Positions 32,101 through 43,857 of a stretch of DNA of 64,000 nt are shown one piece after another. A model generated the notes under the pieces. That model was not told where the DNA came from, searched no databases, and saw nothing but the letters and a program-made list of their open reading frames with translations. Position numbers and translations under genes: made by a program. How positions within the stretch are numbered: position 1 is the first letter of the stretch; every line of letters starts with the position of its first letter. Source of the stretch: Trametes villosa (Eukaryota > Basidiomycota > Agaricomycetes > Polyporales > Polyporaceae); assembly GCA_002964805.2 (NCBI GenBank), contig PUDQ02000001.1, positions 7,402,001-7,466,000 of the forward strand. The letters are read 5' to 3'.

Positions 32101-33435
32101 CTCGTCTGCGGCCTCGTGCGCGGCGACGTCCTCATGATGCTCCTCCTCCACCTCAGCTTCATCCTCGTCATACGACTCCGGGGGTATCTCTACGGGGTCA
32201 TCGGGAGCAAAGTGCACGGACTTCTGGGCGCTGCTGCGGGGGCGTTCGATGGGCTCGTCTGCGGGCGGGCTTGCGCGAGGCGGGGAGGCAGGCGTAGCGG
32301 TGACATCGACACCGTTGGTCCCGCCCGCAATGCTGCGCGAGGACTCGATCTTCGCCATGATGGCCTCCGCCGTGTCCTTGCCGCCCGCATGGAAATGGAG
32401 ACTGGCGGCCTCCGGGCCGGCGACTTCGATGTGGACGTGCTTGGATTTCTCGAGCTTGACGGACTGGATGTCGGCCGTCTGCCATTTGCGGACAGGGTTC
32501 TACGAAGCGTGCATGAGCAAGAGTGGTCAGGATAACGAAAGAGAGCGGAAGCGGACCTTGTCGGACTCGCTGGCGAAGAACATGGCGCCATTGCCGACTC
32601 CGAGAGTGCCCTTCTTCTTCTTGCCTTTGGCATCGACCTCGGAGATAGCCCAGGTCTGGATAGAATCCGCCTGTGCCTTGTTGGCGGTCGCCGCGACCCT
32701 ATCTGCGGGGTCGACATAGGTGCTTATAGGGCGTGCAGGCTTCGGCGGCTACGTGGAAGGGCATTCACTTGAGATGGTCGGGATGCGCCACGAGGAACTA
32801 CGCACCGAGTCCGGCACTACTATCGACGAGAATGATGTCGCGGCGGCGGCGGCTGGTGGAGCGGCCTCTTCCTCTCCGCTTGTCTGGAGAACGTCAAAAG
32901 TCGAAACAGTGATGAGCAACCAGCAGAATCGGCACGTACCTCCTCAACGTAGTTGCCCGGAATGTAGCCGACCCTGCCCTCCTCCGTCGAACTGGCGACG
33001 AGCAGCCAGTCCTCATCTCTCTCATACACATGCAGGATTTCGTCTTCCTTCACCGACAGCTCTGTGGGCTGCGCAGCGTCGTAGTCGTAGAGCACCTTCA
33101 CCACCTCTATGGGGTCAGCCTGGGACCTGGCGTGAGCGGGGTGTGCAGGTGATGTGATGTGGGGCTACACACGGGCTCGACGTAGGCAGACGGCACCAAC
33201 CCCGAGGGACCTTCTTCCTCCGATTTGACCTTGACTCTCCACCAGCTGCACGCGTCGTCAGAATACTGTAGAGAATAGACGAGCGAGGGGGTGTATCGCA
33301 CTCTTCGTCGGTGCGCTCGAGGAGAAAGAGCAGCTGGTTCTCCTTGATTGCTATCTCATCCTCCGCATCCGCTGCCGGGTCGTAGTCGTAGGATGCCTTG
33401 AGGACCGCAAGATACGTGTCTTGCTCTGCCGCCAT
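29191..33435 (-). CDS. SLA1: Endocytic adaptor Sla1 (three SH3 domains, SHD1, SHD2, TG-rich repeats)
   Basis: Links cargo, clathrin and Las17/Arp2/3 actin assembly at cortical patches. About 1,200 residues, spliced from about ten exons. In order: SH3-1 (LKASYDYDPAADAEDEIAI, joined across an intron to DWWRVKVKS), SH3-2 (VKVLYDYDAAQPTELSV), a central region, SH3-3 (VVLYDFSADGEDELTV, ending GVVPASYVE), and a Lys/Glu/Ala-rich coiled region. SHD1 then reads RVWHDRTGQFRVDAAFLGY, the domain that binds NPFxD sorting signals in yeast, and SHD2 reads WFEFFLNAGCDVDDCTRYA, a SAM-like fold. The C-terminus has many (Q/S)QTGFP/QPTGM-like and NPTGFNP repeats, a poly-Pro run, and the end GGYGYQH. Its start is 631 bp from SUP35 on the other strand; its end lies 155 bp from the Sec7 stop. 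Confidence 0.94.
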
Positions 33436-34066
33436 GGAGTGCGCGAAGGGGAGAAGGGGGAAGGCTGGAGTAGATTGTTGGGTTCGGGATCAATCCCTCC
33501 GCCGGCACGACGCTATGATCGCATATGGGCGTCTATCCGCGCACGTCCCCATACCGCGCGCTCTCCTTCAGGCACCTCCATCCGACATGGGACATGCGTA
33601 GTGAACCTATCGGCGGATTATACGCACTGTACGATACTTGACTCTTCTCGCTCAGGTCCCCTTGTCGCAATCCCGGGAAATCGTAGGATCGGCACGCTCG
33701 TTGGGCTTCGCGCGTACGAAGAGGCGCCCGCCCAGTAACATGACGGCGTCCGAAGTACCTTAGTACCGGTACCTCTACGAGATACGAATCTCTGGGCCGC
33801 ATGACGATGCACACGAGCAGAAGGTCTCTAATGGGATCTTGAGAACAAGTGCGAGCACAAGCGTGCCGAGAGACGACAGCGGAAGCGAGAGTGAGTCTGA
33901 GTGGCTATGGGTGATCGGGCCGGAGGTGGTAAGCGACGGAAAACTTGAGATGGCTGCTCTCCGTCTGCCTCTCTTGCGCTCCGCCCACGACGTCCTCCTG
34001 CTCTCGGACTCTGCTCGCTCTTCCTGATCTTACCGATATTCTTTCTGTTGTATACGACCTGTAGCT
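33436..34066. promoter_or_regulatory. Divergent promoter region between SLA1 and SUP35
   Basis: About 630 bp with no supported coding frame, flanked by the SLA1 and SUP35 start codons, so it must contain both promoters. No clear TATA element. Confidence 0.5.
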
Positions 34067-36097
34067 ATGAGCAGACTCAACGCCAACGCCTTCTCCTTCG
34101 TTCCCGGCCAGGGCTTCCGTCCGCCCCAGCAGCCTGCCCAGCCCGAGCAGCCTCCCCTCCAGCCGATCGAACGTCCCGCCCAGACGGAGGCTCCTGCGCC
34201 TGCACCAACCATCTCGCTCAACATCGGCGGCTCTAAGCCCGCGCCCAAACCCGCCGCGCGTGCACCTTCACCACCGCCCACCATCACCATCGGATCGAAG
34301 CCGGCGCCCGCACCTGCCGCCGCTGCACCAACACCCGCTCCCGCACCTGCCGCCGCGCCTGCGCCTGCACCTGCTGCCTCTTCTGCCAAACCATCAGCGC
34401 CCGCGGCCGCACCGGGAGCAGCCAAGTCGTTCACTCTCGAGCGCGCAAAGACAGATACCACTGCTATCGCGCAGGAAGTCAAGAACGCCGTGGACGAGGA
34501 AACTCTCAAGGACCTGTTCGGACATGGTACGGCGTACAGTTGCACGACCCGTACGCTGTGTTACTCACGCGATTGCTTCGCTCAGCCAAGGAACATCTCA
34601 ATATCGTCTTCATCGGGCACGTCGATGCCGGCAAAAGTACCATGGGCGGAAACATCCTCTACCTCTCGGGGATGGTAGACAAGCGTACCATGGAGAAGTA
34701 CGAGCGCGAGGCGAAGGAGGCCGGCCGTGACTCGTGGTACCTCTCTTGGGCCCTCGACTCTACCCCCCAGGAGCGTGCGAAGGGCAAGACCGTCGAAGTC
34801 GGACGCGCCTACTTTGAAACCGAATCGCGGCGGTACACCATCCTCGACGCGCCCGGTCACAAGACCTTCGTTCCCTCCATGATCTCTGGTGCTGCTCAGG
34901 CGGATGTTGCGGTTCTGGTCATCTCCGCCCGCAAGGGCGAGTTCGAGACAGGTTTCGAAAAGGGCGGTCAGACCCGCGAGCACATCATGTTGGTCAAGAC
35001 CGCCGGTGTATCGAAGGTCATCGTTGTTATCAACAAGATGGACGAGCCTACCGTGCAGTGGTCCAAGGCGCGGTACGACGAGATCAAGGACAAGCTCACG
35101 CCGTTCATCAAGGCGGCCGGCTTCAACCTCAAGACCGACGTTACCTTCATCCCCGTATCCGCATACACCGGCGCCAACCTGAAGGATAGGATATCCAAGA
35201 GCATTGCCGAGTGGTGGGAGTGAGTACCCGCAGCTCACCCTCCCGTAGACGAATGTTAATCATCGTCGCTCCAGTGGCCCAGCGCTGCTCGAGCACCTCG
35301 ACAAAATGCCCATGATCGAGCGCAAGCTCAACGCGCCGCTCATGATGCCGGTCTCCGAGAAATACAAGGACATGGGTACGATCATCGTCGGCAAAATCGA
35401 GTCCGGCCACATACGCAAGGGCGACTCGCTCCTCCTCATGCCGAACAAGAACCTCATCGAGGTGTCCGCGATCTACAACGAGATGGAGGACGAGATCTCG
35501 TCGGCGATGTGCGGCGACAACGTCCGCATCCGGGTCCGCGGCGTCGACGACGAGGACATCAGCCCCGGGTACGTGCTTACGAGCCCGACGCACCCCGTCC
35601 ACGCCGTGCGCCAGTTCGAGGCGCAGCTCGCTATCCTCGACCACAAAAACATCATTTGCGCTGGTTACTCCGCCGTCATGCACTGCCACACACTAGCGGA
35701 GGAAGTCACTCTTGCCGTGAGTACCACACGACCCTCCTCTCGGTGCTGCGTCTGATCGCACGTGTGTAGGGGCTCCTCCACTACTTCGACAAGGCGACCG
35801 GCCGCAAGTCGAAGAAGCCGCCACAGTTCGCGAAGCGGGGGCAGAAGATCGTCGCTCTTATCGAGACCGTCGAGCCCGTGTGTGTCGAGCGGTTCGTCGA
35901 CTACCCGCAGCTCGGCCGCTTCACCCTCCGTGACGAGGGAAAGACGATCGCGATCGGCAAGGTCAGCCACACTGCGCACAGAGTCCGAGAGGCAGCCGCT
36001 GATCTACTTCTTCGCTCCTTCACAGGTCACGAAGCTTGTCAGCACAGGCACGATCGACGAGGCCGCGGAGGGCGTCGCCAACCTCTCCGTCGCTTGA
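34067..36097 (+). CDS. SUP35: Translation termination factor eRF3 (Sup35)
   Basis: GTPase partner of eRF1 in stop-codon recognition. Five exons (34067-34526, 34586-35219, 35275-35716, 35770-35961, 36026-36097) give 599 residues. The EF-Tu-like GTPase begins near residue 155, with P-loop GHVDAGKST, DAPGHKTFVP and NKMDEP. Beta-barrel domains 2 and 3 follow, including YDEIKDKLTPFIK before them and GRFTLRDEGKTIAIGKV at the end. The N-terminal region is 150 residues of Pro/Ala-rich sequence. It lacks the Gln/Asn-rich prion domain and oligopeptide repeats of budding-yeast Sup35. Its first residues, MSRLNANAFSFVPG, match the PAM2 motif that binds the MLLE domain of poly(A)-binding protein, as in animal eRF3. 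Confidence 0.95.
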
Positions 36098-36270
36098 GGA
36101 GGGAAAACGCAGCTAGAACGCAACCTGTAACAACAATGTGCAGCCACGACGCTATGTAGCATTCACTATCCAGTACAACACGACCACGAGCATATGTGTA
36201 CACCGCGAAACCAAGAAACGATGCGAAAGACGAGCATGAGAATGGCATGACACGGTACGAACCCCTCCCC

Positions 36271-38840
36271 TCAGAACAGCTTGCAACGCGTGTAGTGGTT
36301 AGACTTCGCCGCGTTGATCTCCCTGGGCAAGGCGGAGCGCACGATGAGCTCGCCGCAGTGGTAGCAGAAGTGCCTGTTCACATGTCAGCCGCAGTTCCGC
36401 GGTGAGTTTGATATCAGCTAGGAAAGAGACTGACGAGTTGCAGCCCGGGGAACCACACTGCGGCCTCCTCATGTCAGCCTCACCTCCGCCGAAAGAGGCT
36501 GTGTCAGCGCTCACCGTGATGTGGTTGCACCCGTCGATCTTCTCCGCCGGGGTCTTGCATCCTGAGGAGGCGGAGTGTCAGCCACATCGGCGAGCGCAGG
36601 CAAGTCCGCCGGTGAGTGCTTACCAGGGCAGTGCTTCCACCCCCGCTGCTGCATGAGGTGGTCGAGCTCCTTGGTACCGTCGCAGGTGTGCTCCGGCACT
36701 GAGAGGTCGACCTCTTGGGAGCACAACTTGCACCATACGTACCCGCACCCATGAAGCGGGCAGTGGATGATGTTGTTCTCCTGATACTCAGCCTTGTCCA
36801 CGAACAGCGACTGCTGGCACCTGCGTTCATGCGGAGTTAGCTGCCCTCTTCACACGACCAGAGAATGACTTACTTGCGGCAGTGGATCATGGTGGAGAAT
36901 TTGTTCATCTGCATCTCGACGAAGACCTCGTACTGCTCCTCCGTGAGCCCGAGCTTCTGCACGGCATCGTCGTCGAGCTCTGTTGCACCAAACTCGTCAG
37001 CTTGGACACGCTCGCGCACCAACACGCACGGGAGCGTACCTCCAGGCGCCTCGAGCCGCGTCCGGTCCGCCGAGCAGTGCGGGCACAGGATGGGGTAGCG
37101 GTGCTCGTCGATCTTCGACCGCGCGTAGTCCGCGAGGCACCCGCGGCAGTACGCGTGCCCGCACGGGTGCACGCGCGCGATGTAGTCCTCCTCGAACTGC
37201 TCGAAGCAGATGCCGCAGTCGAAGAGCTCGGGCTGCGCGGCCTGCAGGTCGCGGAGCTGCTGCGCGAGCTGCTGGTCCTCCTCGTCGAAGTAGATCTGCA
37301 GCTGCACCGCGAGGGGGTCCACGTCCGGCACGGGTGGGGCGGGCGGAGGAGGGGGAGGGGCCGCAGCGGCAGAGGTAGCGGCGGCGGCGTTGCGCTTCTC
37401 TTCGTCCTCGCGCCGCATCCGCTCACGCGGCGTCTCACGAGCGCGCCTTCTGTTGGCGTCACCGCGTTGACCGTCGGCCTCGCCACGCTCGGTGTCGGCG
37501 TTGCGTTGAGAGTCGTCACGGTGGCGGTGAGTCGCACCGTCGCGCCGCGTTCCAGCGTCCCCCTTCACCTTCGCTGCATAGCTACTAGCGCTGGAAGAGG
37601 CCCCCGAGCCTAGAGGCCATGGCATAGCGCTGCCGATCTGGCGCCAGAATCCGTACTCGTTTCTGGGGGTCTGGGATCCTCCCTGGTCGAACAGCGGCGG
37701 AGGCTCATAGGGACTCCTCCTCGGGGCCTGGCCATACTTCCTCCTGAGGCGCTCGTTCTTCTCCTGTTCCTTCTGCCAGAGATCGTCCATATTGATGAGG
37801 TCGTGCTCGAGCCCGACGAGCTCCTCGCGCAAGCGCTTCGTCTCGCCTTCGAGCTCCCCCACCCTCGACTGGAGCTCCCGCACCTGGGCCTGCGAGCTGA
37901 GCACCTGCAAGCTCGCGTCGAGCGCGGTCTCTGCCCACTGGGTGCTGTTGGGAGGCGTCTCGGAGGCGACGAAGATGTCGCCGGAACAGTGCGCGAGGAG
38001 CTGCGCCTGCCACTGCACGTCGACGTCGCGGAGGATGCTCTCGTCGAAGTGGAGAAGCTCGGTGAGGTAGCGCGCGGCGCCGCGGACGGAGTTGTAGAAG
38101 ATAAATGCAGCGCCGTGCGGGTGCTTCTCCGGGCGCGGGTGGGAGTCGAAGATGACGAAGAGCTCGGTGCCGGTGGGGACGTCCGCGATGCTGAAGCAGG
38201 CGATAATCTCGGGCGGGCGGGTAATGATGATGCAGGCGGACACTTCGCGCTCCTTGGTTACGTTGGAAATGTCACTGTCGAGCATGGGGCAACAATAATT
38301 ACTGTAGGTAGATGGAAAGACATGATTCGCTATGTGGCGTACGTGATGAGTTTCTTGAAGAAGCCGTAGTTCGACTGGCCAAAGTTCGAGGAGAGCTGCG
38401 TCAACGTCTGCTTGAAGACAGGTGCCTTGTAGATGTCTTCCACCGCGAGGTGGGCCCTACTCTCCCATGTCAGGCAGGGCTTGAGGATGTCCTGCAAACG
38501 GGCACTATTTGTTACACTTCACGCCACATATTGCATTGCACGAACACCTCACCTCCAGAAGGCGCCGCGACATGAGTTCTTGCACGAGCTGTTCGCTGCC
38601 AAGCCCCGTGGCGTGGAATCCAAGGACGAGCCTCGCGCAGTTCAGAGCGGCGAGGCCGCATGCAGACACGCCGCCACCGGCTTGGGTATACTGGCTCTGC
38701 CCCGGGTGCGTCACGACATACTCGCGTACTCCGCCCGAAAGGATCTTGGATGGATTGACAGGAGCCGCTGGCGGCATCCTAGCGTCCGCGCTAGCATCGT
38801 TACCGGCAGGGTTGTCGGTGAACTGCGAGTCGAAGAACAT
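36271..38840 (-). CDS. RBR (RING-IBR-RING) E3 ubiquitin ligase with an N-terminal Cys/His protease-like region
   Basis: Eight exons (38553-38840, 38343-38491, 37040-38301, 36874-36979, 36624-36820, 36515-36561, 36435-36457, 36271-36373) give 724 residues from Met at 38840. RING1 lies near residues 500-550 (CGICFEQFEEDY, then HPCGHAYCRGCL, then LCPHC), then the IBR (HCRKCQQSLF, HCPLHGCGYVWCKLC), then RING2 (CPGCKTPAEKIDGCNHITC ending SHFCYHCG). Cys679 in DGCNH is the expected thioester cysteine of RBR ligases. Residues 1-230 are not an RWD domain: GGGVSACGLAALN (Cys61) and LFVIFDSHPRP (His200) look like the Cys and His sites of a papain-like fold. A coiled coil (about 270-330) and an Arg-rich linker follow. 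Open, ATG-less sequence continues upstream to about 38990, so the true start may lie in an upstream exon. Confidence 0.85.
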
Positions 38841-39374
38841 AGCGGGGGAAGCCTGAGTACCCTCGGGTGTCTGGGAAGACGCAGGCGATGGACGCGATTC
38901 GATGCTTTTGTAGTACTGGGAGCGCTGCGGCACCTGACCCTGGAAGACGCTGCGGTAATAGCGACGCGGTGGGGGTCCAGCGTGCCTCGGGCGTGTACAA
39001 ACTCAAACGTTAATGTCCGCCCTCGTCGAAGTAGAGCCCTCACCAGAGATTAACAGAGGGCAGTGGAGAAGTGGTTCTTGTCACAGGTTTGAACGTAGGG
39101 CTCGCTGCACGCTGCGAATGCTCGTACACTGCGGTGACTGCGAAGATATGCTACCGAGCCTCAGGCCTCAGGCCTCATGACTGCCGCAACAACAGAAGGT
39201 ACACGAGCGCTCAATCGATCAATCCGACCACAAACACCCACACAACGGGCGCCTCGTCTCTCTGTCAGCAACCAGTCACAAGCGCAGGCAAGCATTCGCG
39301 CTCATTCTCGTGTCACTTGAAGCTTACCACAACTGCCTTCTAGTGCTACGCATTCGCGTAAAGATTGCGTTGAC
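38841..39374. other. Divergent region between the RBR gene and the TANGO6 homologue
   Basis: About 530 bp. The part nearest 38841-38990 remains open in the RBR frame (containing YYRSVFQGQVPQRSQYYK) and may be coding, but no ATG is found in that frame. The rest is promoter-like. A small tandem repeat at 39158-39178 is listed separately. Confidence 0.45.
39158..39178. repeat. Three tandem copies of a 7-bp unit (GCCTCAG)
   Basis: GCCTCAG is repeated three times head-to-tail, the last copy ending in T, in the divergent promoter region between the RBR gene and the TANGO6 homologue. Function unknown; could be chance or a factor-binding cluster. Confidence 0.6.
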
Positions 39375-42300
39375 ATGGATCGGAGCGTGGAAGAGCTCTT
39401 CCGTGCGGCCGCGATCTTAACCGGGCCCTCCGGGTCCTCTGACACGAGGCCGACCGATCTCAAAGATGTCCTCCGCAGGCGCATTCGTGACTATGACGAG
39501 GCCCTAGGGAAATCATCGTCTGTAGACCAAATGACTCTGGATGCACTCCAGTCGCATACCGCACTCGAAGCATTGTCCCTTCTGGAGGTCTTGCACGAAC
39601 GCCTCAAGGCTCCCGGACCTTCCTCCATACAAACAGGGATATCTGGCCCGGAGAAGCCGCCGGGGGAAACCCCAAAACTTGAACAACCTCTTCTCGGCAC
39701 TCGGGATCTCGCATTACTCCGCACCCTGCTCTCTATCTTGTTCAAATGGGCCGTACACCCCCTTCTAGAGCGCATAGTTGCTGCTATCCCATCTACGTCA
39801 GCGTCGCAGGGCATCGCTCGTGCGAGCATCATCGATCTAACTGGTCTTCCCCACGAGTTCTCCATGCTGTCCTCAATTTCATCACGCCTCCTCGGTCTGG
39901 TCTTGCCTGCAGGACCTGGATCGCCCATATCTCAGTCTGGTGTAACTGCGGCTATCCTTAATAGGCAGCTATCGGAGCTTCTGGTGCCGTGCATTGTCAT
40001 AGGCTGGCTCCCCAAGTCATTGGCCTCGGAGTCGATGCCTACCGCCGATAACGTCAGGCCTCTGATTATGCACTTGCTCTCCAGGTATATATTCGTCCTT
40101 CTTAACCCTCGTATCTACTGATCAGTTACAAACAGACTGCCCGCATCTCATGTCATATCGGCCGCGGGCCAAGTGCTGTCTAGCGCATCTTCATCGCTGC
40201 CATACGTTCGCAAAACGTGCACGTTCGTTCTCAGCCGCCAGCTGCTCCGTCCCGAAGGCATCCGCGGCTTGTGCGAATCCATCTTCGGGGACGAAGACTC
40301 CTCGGGGGAAGATGTCGCTCTGGACAAGCTCGAACATGTGTCCCGTCTGCTGAGCGCTATCCCGGCTGGTATGAAGCCGCAGGTTAGTCACCGAAGTGCT
40401 ATTCGGGAGCTGCAAACTCATGTCCACGTAGGAATATCTTGGCACCATAGTCCCACGCATGTTGGTACTGTTGAGCTTGGACGAACGAGCTCTTCCGCCC
40501 GCCCACAGGCGTGCTCTCGCCTTCTCCCTGTCGCGTATGCTGACAAACGAAGAAAACGGCGAAACGAAGCAGCTGGTGTTGGATTTAGTCTTCCCTATGT
40601 TGCACGATCCCATTCTGCTCGGTATGTCTATCTTTTATACTGCGGAAGCACTACTCAATCTTACCCCAGGCGTGGGCAAGATATCTCCTACTGCTTCACT
40701 CAATACTGTACAAGTTCTCCTGACGAACACCGACCCGTCACCCCATCTGATATCCGCCCTTCTGACACCCATCGCGCCGTCTTTATATGCCTTGCACGCA
40801 TGCCTTGAGCAGGCCAAGGCCTCCGATCCGATCCTCCGCGAGATCATCAAAGGCTTTCTATCAACCTGGGGAAGGCTAGTGAACAGCGAAGAGGTCATCG
40901 CGACGATCTGGCACATTATCGGCGGAGAGGGCGGCGACTGGCGTGTTAACCTCGCTGGAGAGATATCCCGGATTGACGAGTAAGCGACCTATAATGACTT
41001 ACCGCTGCCTATGCTTAACTGTCTGCGCAGTGGTGACGCGGACGCTCAACCGGCACTGTCGCTGTTCACGCCCCAGAGTCTTCGGGAGGCCGAAGAAGCT
41101 GGAGAGTTCGACTTTGACTCTAATCTCTTAGGACTCAAGCCCGACCCTGTCCGACTGGTCGCGTTCATCAAGGGTCTGGACCGAGCGGATGTCTCTTCAG
41201 ACCTCTTTGTGCAGCTGCTGGAGGCATATCGAGACTCAAGGGTGCAAGCCGACGCGGACCCCCTCAAGTACGTTGTTATCTCCGTAGCTTGGAGTGAAAG
41301 TCTGACGGGTTTTCAGAACACTGCTATACCTACAACTTGTTCTACAGATGCAGACGCAGCTATCCGTTAGCGACACTTCGAATGTCCTCAAGAAGCCCGA
41401 GCACATTCTGTCGTTCGTCAAACACGCCCTTGAGAGTCCCGGACAAACGGGATCACCGTCGTCTGTTAAGAAGCCAACATCGAGCACGACTCTGCGGATG
41501 GAGGACTTACGCATCGTCCCAGAGGAGGAGGAGGAGCCTGACGAGGCAGATGAAGGCGACAGCGACGATGAAGACGAAGACGGTGACCAAGAGCACGGTC
41601 CGAATAACATGACATCCACTGCCGTGAAACTCCTTCTCGCCGTGCTCGAGGGTGCGTTCTATCTGCCAACTCCATCTCACACGGAATACAGCTGACAGAT
41701 GCGTAGCCAACCCCGACCTGTCCGCCCGGACTGCTCCTGTGTTGAACGACATCTTCTCTTTGTTGGAACCCCTGTCGAAGGTGTCTGAAGAGGAGCTGCG
41801 GTCCCTGGCTCGAGAGGCTAGGATGGTGATGACCGCGCGTCTCGCGTCCACGTCCGACTCTGCCGGTCGTAAACAGAAGAAAGGCTCCTCCGACGATGCG
41901 GAGGACCCACAGGAGACGTACCAGAAAGCGCTCAAGCTCCTGCAAGACCCCCTCCTCCCAGTTCGCGCGCACGGCTTGATGCTCCTGCGGCAGCTCGTAT
42001 CGGCGCGCAAGGAGCCTTCGGGAAAGCTCAGCGAGCCGTCGCTGGACCGCGCCCTCATCCCCGGGATCCTCTCGATCTTCATGCAATCCGTGCAGGACGA
42101 CGACTCGTACATGTTCCTGAACGCGGTGCAGGGTCTCTCCGCGATGGTGGACGGCTTCGGGAAGGAGGTCCTGCGGAACCTGGTCTCCGTGTACTCGGAG
42201 GGACTCGACGGTCTGAGCGCGAGCACGATGTCGCAGCACGACGTCGACGTGCGCACGCGCGTCGGAGAAGCCCTCGGGCAGGTCATCCGGCGGTGCGGGG

Positions 42301-42908
42301 ACACTCTGCCATCTTACGGTACGAAACCACCATGCACCTGTCTGTCTGTCAAAGAGAAGCTGCTAACCTGACACTCAGCGCCGCTCATCATACCACCCCT
42401 CTTCCAAGTCGTCCGGGCATCTCACTTCCCGACCGTCCTGCGCGCGTCCGCGATCGCGCTGCTCGCCCAGTGCGTCAAGACGAACGCCCTCGCGGTCCTG
42501 CCGTACACCGTCGACTTCGCAGACGCCATGATCGACCTCCTGCAGGTCGAGTCCGTGCCGGCGACCCAGCGCAAGCCCGCGCCCCGTTCCGAGCCGGGGT
42601 CGGACGTCACGCCCGAGGACGAGAAAGCGCCTTCTGCGGACGAGCAGCCGACGTCGGCGAACGCGAAGTTCCCCCCGCTGCGCCGCGCCGCGCTGCACTT
42701 CCTCGCCCTGCTGACGCAGGCGTGCACGAGCCACGTCTACGAGACGGGCAGCGCGGACCGGCTGATGCTTCCTCCGGCGTTGCTCAGGCGCGCGAAGACC
42801 ACACTGGGTTACATCGCTGCGACGGACGCGGACGACGTCGTGCGCGTGATGGCGAGGGAGACGGTGGAAGGCTTGGATCAGCTCGCAGAAGCTATTGTCG
42901 GGCTGTGA
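39375..42908 (+). CDS. TANGO6 / Rtp1 (RNA polymerase II assembly factor) homologue
   Basis: All-helical HEAT-like protein of about 1,050 residues. Yeast Rtp1 helps RNA polymerase II assembly and nuclear import; animal TANGO6 was found in a Golgi-organisation screen. Introns are read in phase near 40085, 40383, 40622, 40979, 41269, 41652 and 42320. The family RTP1 C1 region reads ALKLLQDPLLPVRAHGLMLLRQLV, then QDDDSYMFLNAVQGLSAM; the RTP1 C2 region at the end reads LRRAALHFLALLTQAC, RAKTTLGYIAATDADDVVR. An acidic linker (about 41510-41590) separates the halves. The 48-nt intron at 40622-40669 is in frame and stop-free, so its removal is probable but not certain. The gene is divergent from the RBR gene. 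Confidence 0.82.
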
Positions 42909-43232
42909 TGTGTCATACTGCGTCGCAGAGGGACGGCGAATGGGAGAGCGGCTGGTCATTGCGTCTACTCATGGCATCACTAAATATAACGTGCTGGAAT
43001 ACGAGATGTTCGCCCCGTATCTGTCCCAGAACCGGAGTGCTCGAGGGTACTGAGTCAACTGAAGGGCAGTGTTCGATTTGGGTTCTGCGTGCCCTAGGAC
43101 TCATCGAGGGATGACCTGGGCAGCTCTTTTCAGACAGCGGGGGAGGATGAGCCGTTGCCTGAAGCGAGACGAACCGGTGAAGGGAGAGACAGACTGCGGT
43201 CTGGGAGCGGGAGTTACGAGAGAATGAATGCA
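42909..43232. other. Intergenic between convergent TANGO6 and TRAPPC2L genes
   Basis: About 320 bp between two 3' ends; presumed 3' UTRs with no other feature. Confidence 0.45.
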
Positions 43233-43857
43233 TCACGCAGTCACTGCTACAGCACCTACGGCCTTGCCTATGTCGTCTACCCGCTTTCTGAATGCCTTCC
43301 ACTTCGGACTGCCGGCTACCAGAAGGGCAGCGTGGTCGTTGTACCCGTCGATTGGCGCGCTTAGCCTGAGGAACGGGTTGGAGACTGACTGGCGGTATAC
43401 CGTATGCAGCGCCTTGAATATCTGCGAAGCTATGCGTAAGCACCAGGAGGCAAGGCACTGAGGTTGTTTACGTACCGTAAGGACGTCCGCATCCCGTACC
43501 ACAGAGTCCGTGAGGGCTAGGGCGATTATGATCTTGACCTTCAGTGGCGTCATGTACCCGTAAACCGCGACGTCCTCCATCGTATACAGCAGGTTCATGT
43601 AGCACTCCGTTGACTTGGACGACATCGCTGCCGTGACTGGCAGCACCACGACCAGGACCGGGCCGCCATGGTCAGGGTTCATGGAGGCACTCACGAAGGG
43701 GCTCCGACGCACTGCGTTCGTCGATGACGTCCAGACTCGTGTGTGCGATGTAGTGGTACTTGAGCTCATCCGGGCCCTGGACGAACGTGCGGATGAGGAT
43801 GGGATGGTTTTGAGGGGACACGAACGCGACCGCGTTCAGTCTCAATTGCGGCGGCAT
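43233..43857 (-). CDS. TRAPP complex subunit 2-like (Tca17/TRAPPC2L)
   Basis: Longin-fold (sedlin family) subunit of TRAPP complexes, which act as Rab GEFs in ER-Golgi and intra-Golgi traffic. Three exons (43713-43857, 43476-43627, 43233-43421) give 161 residues; human TRAPPC2L has 140. Family landmarks are in order: LNAVAFVSPQNHPILIRTF, ELKYHYIAHTSLDVIDER, CYMNLLYTMEDVAVYGYMTPLKVKIII, SVVRDADV, then SNPFLRLSAPI near the end. The first intron is 85 nt, longer than most introns in this window, and remains open in part; the second is 54 nt. The ATG at 43857 (MPPQLRLNAVAF) fits the family start. Confidence 0.9.
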
